From: Clavelina lepadiformis
Lineage: Eukaryota; Chordata; Ascidiacea; Aplousobranchia; Clavelinidae
Assembly: GCF_947623445.1 (NCBI RefSeq)
Contig: NC_135245.1
Coordinates: 15,197,501 to 15,261,500 of the forward strand
Direction of reading: 5' to 3'
Length of the DNA stretch: 64,000 nt
Numbering within the stretch: position 1 is the stretch's first letter; the number at the start of each line of letters is the position of its first letter. Shown piece by piece: positions 26,001-37,710 of this stretch. Made by a program: the position numbers and the translations under genes. The notes beneath the pieces are model-generated. The model was not told where the DNA came from. It saw only the letters and a list, made by a program, of their open reading frames with translations, and searched no databases.

Positions 26001-29000
26001 ATTTTAGAAGAGGTAGGTATTTTCTAAGGACTGTCAGTAACAGTACTGACGCTTGGCAAAAAATGTAATGTTGGTAGTGTGTTAAAAAAGTGTCAGTACT
26101 CTAAACTGGTACGTTTTGGATAACGGTCCCTGATGCTAGTGCAAATTTTGCCCAAATTGAGGTCCAGTTTCAGGTTATTTTAGGTCAAAGCGTATATGAC
26201 CTATTTTCTTGCGGGTTTGATAGATATTGTAGATTAAAAGAGAACAGCGAACACTAAAAGTTGACATTAATGTTTAATTAAACTGAGCTTTTGAAAAAGA
26301 TACTTCTCAAAACCTTGAAGTAATCACTCGAAAAATAACGGGACCAGCTAAAATTTCATACAAAACGTAATTCGGCACAGGGATTCAGCATCTGTACTGA
26401 GAAAGTACTGCCCATCTCTGTATTTTAATTGTTGTTTTTAATGCAGGTAAAACTGACTTCAGTCCTACTTGGTTCAATGGAGGCAACAACAGAAAAATGT
26501 GCTTTTCTTGTTTAAAAAATCAGCAAAAGTCACAGTTGCTGAAAAAGCACAGTAGTTTAATTAAAAGCCATCAAGGCAAATGTAATCTCATACCGATGAA
26601 TCACAAAAAGGCGTTGCAAAACCAAGTATGCATTCAAGCATTTGAAGAAAGCAAATTTTATACATATATATACATATATATAAAGATAGAGTATTTTGTT
26701 GAATCTTTGGTGGAATCTGAACATGTTCAAGTAACAACCATTTTCAAGCTGATAATGAAATGATATAATAATGGTTTTTAAAATGTGATTTTCTAAAAAC
26801 AGTTACAAGGAAAGTTTCTCTCTCTGTCATTAATTTGTTTGCTTCTTTATTCAGATCACACGACTGGCTAAACCGGCCAAGGTTTCTCTCAAATCTTCTT
26901 CAAAAAGCATTCGCAATGCAAATACAAGGCTGCTGCAAGTGGTAAGTTTACTGGACTATGACAAAGCAATACAGAGTGCTGTGTTCTAAAACGTGTAAGC
27001 CTTGCATAGTTGTAAGCTTATTTGGACTTTTAAGGGCCCAAACACTTTCACAGTCCACGGTGGAACGCACTCAAGTAAATTGAATGACTTTCTTCTGAAG
27101 CACCAGAATAAGCAAGCGGTATGTAGCTGAAGCTGAATGTTTAGCTCTCCTGCCTATCGGTAGGATAGGAGTTGCATTAACTTGCAATCAAAAGTGTTCC
27201 AGAAAACTAAACGTCAAGATTTCTTAACCTCAGTACAAAAGACTGCTTGAGTTGCCATTAACAGATAAGATTCCATTGATTCAAATAAAATGCCAGCATT
27301 AGAAAATATAACCACTTTGTAGATAATTTCAGCTTATATGTATAATTTACAAAGTATAAGAGCTTCAATAACAATTGTTTGCTTTACAGCTGGCTCTGCG
27401 AAACTCACACAAAATTCGCACAATTTCTCAGCAACAAAATAGCACACAAGCAAATGTGAACGCTGTGGCTGGTCAGGTTGGTAAACATAAACACTTTTTC
27501 AAATTGGTATCTCCCATTTACAAAAACAATGAACAATGAATTAAATCCAATTTGCTCTTATATTTTAAACTTCCCAGGCTCAACGAAAACATTGTGCAGT
27601 TACTGGGAAGAAACCCATCCAACTTTTGGCATCAGTGAAAGTGGTATGGTTACGAGTACGATGTAGCAATATTGCCTGGTTTTTTTAATCAATTTTGTTG
27701 TAGAATTCACCAAAAACAACCGGAACCTTAAGGCCCATATCAAAACTTCGCCTTAAAACGTTGTCAAACACAAAAGGAGATCGAATAAAATTAAGACCAC
27801 GCCAGGTGTTTTATGAAGTTTTTTATTTTATCCCTTTTTTAACTTCAAATTGGTGTGGAAAAAATAGTTCGAACATGTAATTTCACCGATAAAGTCACAC
27901 AATAGCAACCTCCGTTCCAGGGTGTATCTAGTGCACAGTCAATCCAAACCAATAATAACTTTCCAGAAGTGAAGAAGAGAGAAAAAGTGCAAGCCTACCT
28001 TTGTTGGCTAAAGCAACAGAAGACACAGGTACATTGTTGCCAGACAACAAAGTCTATGATTGGTTTCATTGAAAAAATCCTGTAAATACACATTTCTAAA
28101 TATGATGTATGTGTAATGTGTATACCAAAAAAAACTAAATGTACCTGTCTGATTGAAACACCCAATACTTTCATACATACAGTATGTTACTGTAAGTCAG
28201 GTTTTTGATTATGCACATTGCGATGCAAGGTTAATGATTTTAGATTATTAACTTTGAATTTAGATATGTATGTTGTTAATGGTGCAAACTGCAACTAATT
28301 ACAATGTCACAGCCTCCACAGCAACAAATTAAGAAAGCTCAGACGTTAAAGACATTACACCATACCAGCAAAACAATGCCAGTTTCAACTGAACCATTTG
28401 CCACAAAGCAGATAGCCCACAGAAGCAAGCCTGCCTTGTCGACACAGGCACGGGTGCATGACTTCAAATCTTCCACAATGGCAAGTTTTCAAACAAACCA
28501 TTTCTTCCTAACTACTGATGCCACTGATTAAGATCTGAACTTAAGAAACCAAAGCTTCAACTTTGCTATTAACAACTGGTTTATGATTAGTTAAAAGTTA
28601 TCCTTGTTTGTGATTTGATTTTATTTTAGCATGTCAAAACTGCCATATCATCGCGAAATAGAGACGGTAAAGTCACTCCTGTTGGCAGCTTTGTTCTTCC
28701 AAGAAACTTGAAGGTTTCGTCGATTAACTTAAGTCGAGATGGACGAACGCATATAATGACAGTCAAGCGAAAATCTACACAGGAGTCAGAAAAAAACAAT
28801 GTGCGTACCTTGTCAAATACGCCAAACAGTGGTTATGAGAATTTGCGAATGCAAGTGCTAATGATGAAGAAATGAATTTAGTATAAATAATGACGTTTTA
28901 ATTTGTGATATTTCCAATCGAAACTGATTCTGTTTTTTTAGGAAGTGAAACGTTACACAATTAAGAATGAACAAATTCAACGAAACATACTGAAATGGAA

Positions 29001-29460
29001 ACAACAGTTACAGGTAATATTTTCATTGCATTAAGCAGTTTGTTCTTTATTACAAAATTAAATGGGTTCACCTCTTAATTCACAAGATAATTTTCTAAGT
29101 GACTAAGCGGCGTTTGGGTATTTATTGTATGTTTCTTGATTAAACCTTTGCTGTGGTCCGTAATGTACTGACCATATTGAGATTTGCACTTTTTTTGTCT
29201 ATGCTGTAAAAGTACAATATAGAGTAGAGTATAGTTGAAGATGGCATATTGTGCTTCGAAACTTTAACAAAATCATTAATCATGCTTTTTCGTGTTGTTA
29301 GAGAAAAAAATTGGAACAAATCAAGGATTTGGCGGAAAGGCAAAAGGCTTTATTGAGACAGAGAATGGTACAAAAACTTCTTGTTTTTAAATAAAATTTA
29401 AGAATGTGACAACCAAGTGTGTAACTCCCTCTTTATCTTTAGCAATTAAAAAAGACTTGA
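23082..29460 (+). CDS. p66-type GATA zinc-finger protein of unknown function (20 exons)
   Basis: Exons: 23082-23235, 24096-24272, 24421-24481, 24572-24691, 24806-24932, 25107-25268, 25477-25611, 25762-25828, 26447-26625, 26855-26941, 27035-27118, 27390-27476, 27578-27643, 27704-27805, 27921-28028, 28313-28480, 28630-28800, 28942-29013, 29302-29367, 29443-29460; 736 residues, all in frame. Exons 7-9 give FPFLLGLEQ, then CFMC-KTDFSPTW-x9-CFSC and LKNQQKSQLLKKH: the GLEE motif, GATA-type finger (C-x2-C-x17-C-x2-C) and trailing helix of p66/GATAD2, with matching intron positions. The N-terminal 280 residues (Cys/His pairs such as CKEC, HC; a basic LIKRRRLEWHN patch) match nothing I know. The middle is basic and Ser/Gln-rich, and the C-terminus (exons 18-20) is a basic coiled coil ending RMQLKKT. 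Probably a nuclear chromatin factor; not a clear orthologue of any named gene. The exon-16 donor is GC rather than GT. Confidence 0.82.
26008..26420. mobile_element. hAT-like non-autonomous element in an intron of the p66-like gene
   Basis: The right end ...AGTACTGCCCATCTCTG is followed by TATTTTAA (26421-26428), matching TATTTTAG (26000-26007) before the left end: an 8-bp duplication with one mismatch. The interior block at 26240-26330 matches the element at 859-1146. Confidence 0.65.
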
Positions 29461-30131
29461 ATCGCGCAAAGAAGATAAACAGTAAGTTCTCAACGTTACA
29501 ATTTTCATAAATACGGCAAAGCACTGTATATTGTTTATCTCGGTACACCATTTCTGTTGCAGAATCTTCCCACATCTTTGGCTTTTTGGCCTTTTCTAGA
29601 GCGGGTCATCCTGAAATGTAATTCACCGCAAGTCTGCTGACGGTTTATGAGTGGTTTGTCGCGGCTTTATGTTGGAATGGGCTTGTTTTGTTGCGAAACT
29701 GGTGTACGACACATGCGCAATAAATGTGTTTTTACCTAGTAACAAACAAAACTTTTTTTCTGTTTTATTAATAGCCAACTTAGCGTACATTGTTTTACAC
29801 CCATACGGCCTGCAGCTTTTAAGCTGTAACAATACCACTATTTTCATTTTTATTAAGCACTAATTAGTAAATGTTTGAATATTTAAGTAATTCTACCCAT
29901 GTGTAGATTGTAAGCGTTTTTTCAGTAATGTGAAAAAATATCTTCCGTTAGTATTTTTTCCGTTGTGAACTGCCAATTTTTTTTCCAATTAAAATGGCAA
30001 ATTTAAGTCGTTAGTTTATTCTGTTACTCATAAAAATCAGGAATCGTCTAAATCTGTTTTCTCAAATCGAAATAAATCTCGCAAAACCAAGACACAAAAA
30101 AACAGTAGCTCAATTTAGCTTGAATACATTC
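29461..30131. other. Convergent intergenic spacer
   Basis: Spacer between the stop codons of the plus-strand p66-like gene and the minus-strand LDLa gene. AT-rich, expected to hold both 3' untranslated regions; nothing else recognised. Confidence 0.5.
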
Positions 30132-33100
30132 TTATAAGACAGCAACAACCAATGCATGAATAGCAAGCGAGAGTAGTACGAAGTCATATTGACCTTGCCT
30201 TCTCTCGCAACCATTTCCTGATTTCGATGTGACAACCTCAGTGACCTGCTGAAATTTTTGAGCGAGTGTTTTTTGAGATTTGGTGGATGTTGATGTAGCC
30301 GCAGTGGTGGTCGTTGTTCTTGTCATAAAGGTTGTTGGCATCGTTGTTTCAACCTGAAATGTTTTCTGGCCGACCGAAGATGGCGTTGTCGCTTGAGTAT
30401 ATTTGTCGCAGTTGCCTAATAAGTCCGGGTTTGCGCAATCGCATTCATCAAGCCCGTCTGTACAGTCCTTTACCCCATTGCAAACATTCTTATAGTAGAT
30501 CAATGAGTCATTGTTGCATCGGAAGCAATGCGACTGTAATAAAACAAAGAATCAAATAAGGTGATGACTTGTAACACGAAACAATTGTCAGTCTGTAAAC
30601 GCTAGCCTGTATCCAAACTAAGGAAATACTTCTTTTAATACAACGCTTGAATGTTGACAATATTGTCCTGCAGGTGCACTTTGGCAACTCTCTACTTTTA
30701 GCGTACGAAAGGCTTCTAAAGCAATTTGAAGTATATTTAGCAATATGGCGTTAAATACCTCGTCTAGACCACCAGGACAATCATCTTTTCCGTCGCAAAG
30801 TGAAGAGAAAGTAAGACATTCACCAGATGGACATCGAAACGGAAAATCGCATTTCTTCGGTGGCTTTATTGTCACAACTGGCATTGCAGATGACGTAACG
30901 GACGTCATGATCTCGTCGCTCTTATCCCCGCAGTCGTCGAATCCGTTTCCTCAACGGAAAGAATGAAATTATCAACAACTGTGTGAACTAGTTTACAAAC
31001 AATCTGACGTAGCAGAGCTATATTTATAAAGTATGTCTTCTTTTGGAAATTTTTGTTGCTTTCACTGCAAGCTGAAGGAAAATAGCTTTCCTTAGAAGCA
31101 GACAGCGCTTTGTCGCAGTATTCAAACTATTGAACAAAGCAAGATTCGCCCGAGGCCCCAAACCTTGCCATGGGATGATATACGTTGCAATACGAGCCCA
31201 ATTTCAACAAATAGTTTTAATTGAAGTTGTTGTTAGAAATCAAAGCTTCGAACGATTTTTGCAAGAAGAAATTGAAACATAAACTACTGCTGGTGAGTGG
31301 CCAAAATTATTGCTTTCCTCTAAGAACAACATTATCTCACCACATTTGCGATCTTAGTAGTCTATTTGCACCGAAGGTCGGCTGCTGAGCTTACCAACAA
31401 GAGCGTCTTCAATGCACCTTCCATTTGAACAGCGAAATGTGTTGTTGCAAAAGCATTCGTCACTTGTGTCACCGCAATCGTCTTGACCGTTGCACATGTC
31501 CCATTTGCTGATGCATCTGTAAGACAGTGAACATGCACATAACAAAGTTCATAGAGGCCGCGGTAATCTTTAGGTGTGTTTTAACAAACTTCAATGAAAT
31601 GTTTATGAAAAATTAAACCGAGAACCTTCTATTAAAGCAGTTAAAAGTGTGGGTGCAATTGCATTCATCACTGGTGTCGCCACATTCGTCGATTCCATCG
31701 CACGTCTGCTTCTTCATTATGGTGTTGCCGTTGTTACAGATGAAATGCATGCAACCTAACTCGTCAGAGTTATCACCGCAGTCGTCGTCTCCGTTGCAAA
31801 CTCTGTTCTTATTGATGCATCTGTGCAAGCAAGATAGACGATTTGCAATTTTTAAATGACATTTGGTATGGCTAAGGTGGCCCAAACAGCCCTTTCTGTG
31901 CCAAATTTTGCAGAAATTTATTCAAAAACATGATAAACATTAAACTACATGTGTACTTGTTATTGGCGCAAAGAAAAGTGAAGGAACAATTGCATTCGTC
32001 AGTATTAAAAAAATCCTCACAGTCAGCCACGCCGTCGCACAATTTTTCACTTTTAACCTGAAGGCATAAAGAAATGACCTTAGAAACCTTGTTTTTTACA
32101 TATCCGAAAATTTACTTTCCGAAATATTTGCATCTCATAAATTTACTGACCTGCAATACATTTCCTTGCGAATTTGGAGCGCAAGTGACAGCAGAGCAGT
32201 TGGCATGGATGGGATCTTCATCAAAGTCATTTTGGCAGTCATTAAATCCGTCGCACAAATAGCTGTACGGATATAAAAACAAACATGGGTTTAGCACCAA
32301 AAACAACCGAATTTGCTATAGATCTAAATGCATGGCTTCTCTTGACAAAATAAATCTTTGAAATATCTGAACGGCGTAGAATGGTATGGAAATGTTTTTC
32401 TCCAAAAGCCTAGATAGGTTGAATGATTCTGAATTCTGATTAAAAAGACACGAAATAAATAAAAAAAATTCATATATTTTGTTTGGTGTATTTACCATCG
32501 AACACCACCAAAAAGTAAAGCACAGTTTTCATCCAGTTTGTCAGGCTACAATGTAGGCTACCAGTCAAAAAGTTAAACAGGTGCATTGCTTTTTGTAGCT
32601 TTTGACTCACTCGGCGTTGATAAAACTTCCATCACCACAGTCAAAATAAAGACAAGATGAATGTTCGTCGCTTCCATCGGCACAGTCCGCGTATTTATCA
32701 CATTCGAATCCGGGATCGACGCATTCTAAGTTGTCAGCGCATTGGAAATAGTAATCGTATTCACACGTCACATTTTCCTGAAAGAGAAAGTTGTATTCTT
32801 CATATGCAACTGTTATGCCATAAGTTTTGACGTCAAGACTGATTAGTAATGACGTAGATAAAGCAATTCATGGTAAGCGGATTGTTGTAAAAGATGGTGC
32901 AACACGCATGAAAGGTATTTGGCAATGTAGTCGTCGGCTCACCAGCCGAGTTGTTCAAGCGCCGGCCTCGCAATAAATACGGCTCCTATTCCAATGGTCC
33001 ATACCCAGTGAAACTACATCGTTGTAATGCCTTTGGGCGAGGAATTAACGACACTTGTTCCAGTTTAGTGGGCCTAGTGAACAGTCGTAAATTTAGGCAG

Positions 33101-33977
33101 TACGATATCAAAAATAAAAAAATGTGCGACAATCGAAACTTCCATGAAGTTTGGCTTGGTGACCGGAGAGGCATCGTCGTCAGACTGTAGTCGTGCAAAG
33201 ACGAGGATAAAGATGATATATCATATTATTTGTCATATAAGTTACAATAGGATATTTTTATACGATATATTACGATATGATATATGAGGATGTTTGTCAT
33301 ATACCGTACCAACATAGGCCTACTGTACATCGGTTGTTTTCTGTCTAAATAAATAAACAAACATAATAATCTAAATACACCTTAAAATAAGTTATAAGTT
33401 TCAAGTATGAGTTGCTTATGGCGCCGTAGATGAGGAGTGAACGCACAAAATGTTGAAATGTTGCCATACGACAAAAACGACTGGGTAAAAACTAAAGAAG
33501 ATCTCCTTGACCATAAAGATAAAATATGAAACTATAATTGGTCAAATTTTGGTTGAAGCAGTATGTGTCCATTTACAGCCACGGTACCATCTATTAATTA
33601 CAATGGCAGTTTACTGTTGATTGATGTTTATTCCAAAGTATAGCGAAATTTTCATCTAATTAGAATTATACTGACAAACCGTTTCCCCATAAATGGATTC
33701 TCCTCCCGAAGGTGTTGTTGTATTTGGCTCTGTCACTAAACCAAGTTCCGACGATCTTCGCTCTATAAAAGTAAAAAAATCTTATGCGTATAACCCAATT
33801 TCCCATAGAAGAAGCTTACAGTGTACATCGGTATACTATAGATAGGCAAAGATGAAAGGCTCTCTGACTTAATCATAGATAGGCTGATGTGCTATAAGCC
33901 TCTGGATACTTGTTACCTCTTATATTTCCTTGCACACAGTAAGTTGTGAGTATCATGCCGAACACAATCAACTTCAT
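30132..33977 (-). CDS. LDL-receptor class A repeat protein, secreted or GPI-anchored
   Basis: Nine exons: 33977-33917, 33762-33680, 32777-32611, 32262-32151, 32057-31957, 31820-31626, 31516-31395, 30949-30759, 30533-30132; 477 residues, in frame throughout. Residues 1-17 ([17 protein letters not shown]) are a signal peptide. About nine LDLa modules follow, with the C-x-D-G-x-x-D-C-x-D-x-S-D-E calcium-binding core visible in most ([65 protein letters not shown]). Module 3 ([15 protein letters not shown]) and module 7 are irregular. A Thr-rich stalk ([11 protein letters not shown]) precedes a terminal hydrophobic run [16 protein letters not shown] with no cytoplasmic tail, which suggests a GPI signal. 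LDLa arrays bind ligands extracellularly; this ligand is unknown. There are no EGF or beta-propeller modules, so it is not an LDLR-family endocytic receptor. Confidence 0.88.
32932..33195 (+). repeat. tRNA-derived SINE-like element in the LDLa gene intron
   Basis: Starts TGTAGTCGTCGGCTCACCAG with a tRNA-like box A region (CAGCCGAGTTGTTCAAGCGCC). A body follows (TAATGCCTTTGGGCGAGG, ATTAACGACACTTG) that resembles 34915-34975. TGTAGTCGT occurs at both ends, a candidate target duplication. Confidence 0.5.
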
Positions 33978-34825
33978 TCTTGTTGTCTAAGGTTTTGAAA
34001 CACTATCTCAACTAAGCGCCTGCGAGTAATATGTTATTGAAACCCAACGACTCACTTAACCAAAGCTAATAGCTATATGCTACATTAAATTTCCTATACA
34101 AATGAAACTACTAGCTTTCGTGGTATCCTGTTTGTAGTGAAAGAGAGACGTCAATACAATAAATGAAAGCTGAATGAATGATTTGGGAATGAACGGAAAA
34201 TGCGCATTAATCGTTTATTTTTGTCAATTTCCTCTATTCTATGCGTCCTGAAGTTTGGCAGCTAACGCAGCAGTCTGACATTTAAATTATTCCAATGAAC
34301 GCATTTTTTTGCTTTACTGTTTCCATTACGCGGTTCTTTTATTACTGCACAGTTACTTTCGTGAATTGTGTGCAATTTTATGATTTTGCAATGTAAAAAA
34401 ATACCAATTGAGATTTGTGATGGGACATTTATTGTATCAATATCATTAACGTTTATAGGCTACCCATCAAGGGGTCGCATAGAAATTTCTTTTCTAAAAT
34501 GGAGTCGCGGAGCAAAAAAGTTTGAGAAGCCCTGCTGTAAATGATGACCTTACCAATAATTCGCCTAATTTTCTTCTTCAAATAAATTTTGACACTTGAC
34601 ATAACTTATATGTCCTAAGTAAGTTAAATTAAAATATTAATTAATTTCCTTAGATAAAAAGTCGTATCGTGTATCAGACAAGTTAACATAACAATGAAAG
34701 CTTGTTAATTCGAACCTGAGAGCGTACTCATCAAATAACTTTGAGTTATCAAAAGTTTGATTTAACCGAGGTTTGAGTGGTCGTCAAGTGCTTTTACAAT
34801 TCAAGTCGAACAAACAGATTTTCTA

Positions 34826-35020
34826 AAAAGTGGTTAGAGCGTCGAACTCGTAATTTAGGCCTATGGAACCTGGTTTCGACATAATAGACTAGCGCTATAG
34901 GCTACTGTCGTCTTAATGCCTTTTGGAAAAAGCAAGGTATTAACGATACTTTTCTTGTTGGCGGTTCGTATGAGCAATTCTAAAAAATGATTCATTTAAA
35001 ATGCCCGCGGAAAAGCTGAG
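34826..35020 (+). repeat. Diverged tRNA-like SINE copy
   Basis: GTGGTTAGAGCGTCGAACTC (box A-like) and GGTTTCGAC (box B-like) lie about 30 bases apart, followed by a body with TTAATGCCTTTTGG and GTATTAACGATACTT resembling the element at 32932-33195. Confidence 0.4.
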
Positions 35021-35214
35021 TAATTGGGGTTTGAGCGGTGAAGAATCATCAGTTCATCACTGAGTTGAAGTCATACAAAGATTTTCCTCAGTACAAGGAC
35101 AGACATCAAAGCTATCAAAGCTACATAGAAAGGCTAATTAACATTTCACGCATTTCTTCTTAGCGAGAGCGAGCGATAGCTTCTCGAAATGTATATTGTA
35201 TTCTTTGTATTGTG

Positions 35215-35395
35215 TTGTTTATTTTTCGCCATTAACTGTGCGCCACCAATGTTACCGTTGTTGTTATACCACAATGAAACATACGATCACGAACAATTAA
35301 CGAGCAAGGAAAAAGTTACGATGCTCAATGACTCTGCCACTTTAGCTCTCGCTAGCTAAAGGCACAAAAATAATTGGGGTATTTCCATCAAAATG
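35215..35395 (-). repeat. tRNA-Ala-like SINE, copy 1
   Basis: The body at 35225-35330 (GCCATTAACTGTGCG, CACGAACAATTAAC, GGAAAAAGT on the plus strand) matches 50170-50275. On the minus strand it is preceded by a decayed tRNA head (AGCTAAAGTGGCAGAG). It lies just downstream of the two intact tRNA genes. Confidence 0.4.
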
Positions 35396-35576
35396 GTTCT
35401 TCTTGACTTGTTTTGCATTATAAAAGCAAAACTGCCTATGACGGTCGACCATGAGCCTTAAACATGTAAATGTTGGCGTCAACGAAATGGTTTCGGGAAC
35501 TTTTTCTTGAGTATTGCTTACTGTTCTTGGTGGTACAATGCAATGCAAATTGTAATCTACAAAAATTAATCTGAAG

Positions 35577-35582
35577 AAAAAA
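35577..35582 (-). terminator. RNA polymerase III terminator
   Basis: A run of six T on the minus strand begins three bases after the tRNA-Ala discriminator base. There is no T-run in the four bases between the two tRNAs. Confidence 0.75.
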
Positions 35583-35584
35583 TC

Positions 35585-35656
35585 TGGAGATACCGGGGAT
35601 CGAACCCGGGGCCTCACACATGCAAAGCGTGCGCTCTACCACTGAGCTATATCCCC
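35585..35656 (-). tRNA. tRNA-Ala (anticodon TGC)
   Basis: Minus strand begins GGGGATATAGCTCAGTGGTA and folds into a full cloverleaf: acceptor GGGGATA/TATCTCC with one G-T pair, anticodon loop CTTTGCATG with TGC, T arm GGGTTCGATCCC, discriminator A. It decodes GCN alanine codons. It starts four bases after tRNA-Ser on the same strand. Confidence 0.95.
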
Positions 35657-35660
35657 TCTG

Positions 35661-35742
35661 CGACGAGGATGGGATTCGAACCCACGCGTGCAGAGCACAA
35701 TGGATTAGCAGTCCATCGCCTTAACCACTCGGCCACCTCGTC
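35661..35742 (-). tRNA. tRNA-Ser (anticodon GCT)
   Basis: Minus strand begins GACGAGGTGGCCGAGTGG. Acceptor GACGAGG/CCTCGTC is perfect, the anticodon loop CTGCTAA carries GCT, there is a long variable arm (TGTGCTCTGCACG) as in type II tRNAs, the T arm is GGGTTCGAATCCC, and the discriminator is G as expected for serine. It decodes AGC/AGT. Confidence 0.96.
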
Positions 35743-37710
35743 TTGGCATATGCAGTTTCCATTCTGCGGCCATCACAAGTGCGACAAGATTTTCTACCGC
35801 CATAATATTTTATGAATAAGCTATAAAATACTTTGAATAAAGTTTTGAAACTCAGGCAGCAGCCCATGGTATACAGGAAGTGGTATAGAATGCTTTGTGG
35901 GTATTTATTTTCGGTCTATGGAAGATCTTGGCACTACGTGAACGTGACCGAGACCGACTGATTACGCAAAATGTTTTGTCGTCGCTTGAGCCATGGCTAC
36001 TGGGCTGTCTGCGTTGTCCGATAGATACAAGATTATTTCGCTTTTTCTTATTTATTTGTAGTGAAATTTATTTATTAATTAAAATATTTACCCTGTCCAC
36101 GTTCGGCACTAATCACAGAAACCGTCTAACAAGCGACGTGGTTTATACCTATAATAGCCCAAGGTCACTTCAAGTACATTTGATTACATAATTGCCAGGC
36201 AAACGATCTACCTACGCATGAAACAGGTAGTAGTTAGCAATCAAAGATGTTCGTCTGCAAACTGAGTCAGTGTATTTAAACCGTTACTTACGTTACACGA
36301 AAGCCTGTAAATGAAGGCAGCAAAATAATGGAGCATAACTACGATTTATGTTTAAAACTTCAAATTCAGTGGCAGAAGTCGAGAAACAGTTCACCACTGC
36401 TGCTGAGTGCTGCTCTATGACACCGATCGATCAGACGTGTTGAAATCACATTCTGTTTATTAACATTATTTCAAAGCTGATCAAACTCCAACAGCAAAAT
36501 AATGCAAAACATAAAAACTTCACAGTATTTTTTCACGAACATCTGTCAATGAGACAAAATTTTGATTCAGTATCAGTCAAGAAGTTAATTAGTTAGCAAC
36601 AATAATAGTGATAATTATATCTATTTAGTATTATGGTGTTAGGTAAGAAAGCAGCCAGTTTTTGGGCCCAAAATGTGTCATTGCTTGTTAGTTTGGCAGT
36701 AAATTTATATACAGGAAGCAATAAGTTACTAGACGTATGGAAATTATTTGGTACAATTCGATTAGAGAAACTTTGACCAAAAGATTAAGGGGCAAACATA
36801 ATACGACTTAATAGCAGTTTGCAGGATATAAACAGTTACCAATTAACTTTATGCGAGACATACGTGCTAACTGAAAACGTTGGGTCCAGCAGTTAAAATT
36901 TTAATCAATAGACTTTGTCCAAAATTACTGTAATTTAATACTTTTTTAAAATGAATGTTTATGTTATTGCACGTGTCTTGTTATAGACTATATTGCTTGC
37001 AGCAGTAATTGGCCAAAAAACAGAAATCATTGCAAACTATAACGGAAATATTATACTGTTAACCGAAGAAAACAACAGATATCAAGCATGCACATAAAAA
37101 GCAAAATCATTTACAAATATATACCATATAGGACGTAAAAATTGCATTACATGGCTTTTATAAGCAGGAAGAAAAGGCAGCATGAAGAGCTTGTATAAAA
37201 TTTTGAAACGGGAAAAGTCAACAAATCGACCCAAAATTATCCTGGATACATGATATGAATTAATCAGATGAAGAAGTCATGGCACGAAAAGACATGCCAT
37301 GATAAACGGAAAGCATGAAGTTAATTACTAACCTATGGGTTATAAATGCATTACCTGCAGCCATATAAGCAATGTATGGCACTTTGCATGCATGTATGAT
37401 ATTAAAATCACACAGTTTATTATTCCCCCACGTACCAATGTCTAACACCAACATATTTTAAATATGGTCATGGTAATTTTAAAATACTGGTTGTAAAACA
37501 TAAAACATTCTCTGATAAACGAAGAAACAAAAACAGAAAAATAGTTTTTTATCAAACAATGGAAATTTGAGCACCTTCAAAACTGAAAATATTAGAATGT
37601 ACACCACTTTGCACAGTATCGCTACTCTAGTCATTCCAATACAGACACTACACGTTACCATCAGACTTGCAAAAAACTGCACAAAGTGGCATGTGCTGAA
37701 ATATTCAATT
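35743..37710. other. Intergenic stretch, nothing recognised
   Basis: AT-rich sequence between the tRNA pair and the TMEM263 stop codon. Its last few hundred bases should be the TMEM263 3' untranslated region. Confidence 0.45.

Larger units (their letters stand above)
33978..35584. other. Intergenic stretch with repeat relics
   Basis: Holds SINE-like pieces and a lone hAT-type end (GTTTGAGAAGCCCTG near 34530); no gene recognised. Confidence 0.45.

Noticed and set aside
34500-34535. hAT right end GTTTGAGAAGCCCTG
   Set aside because: No matching left end or duplication found, so not listed as an element of its own.
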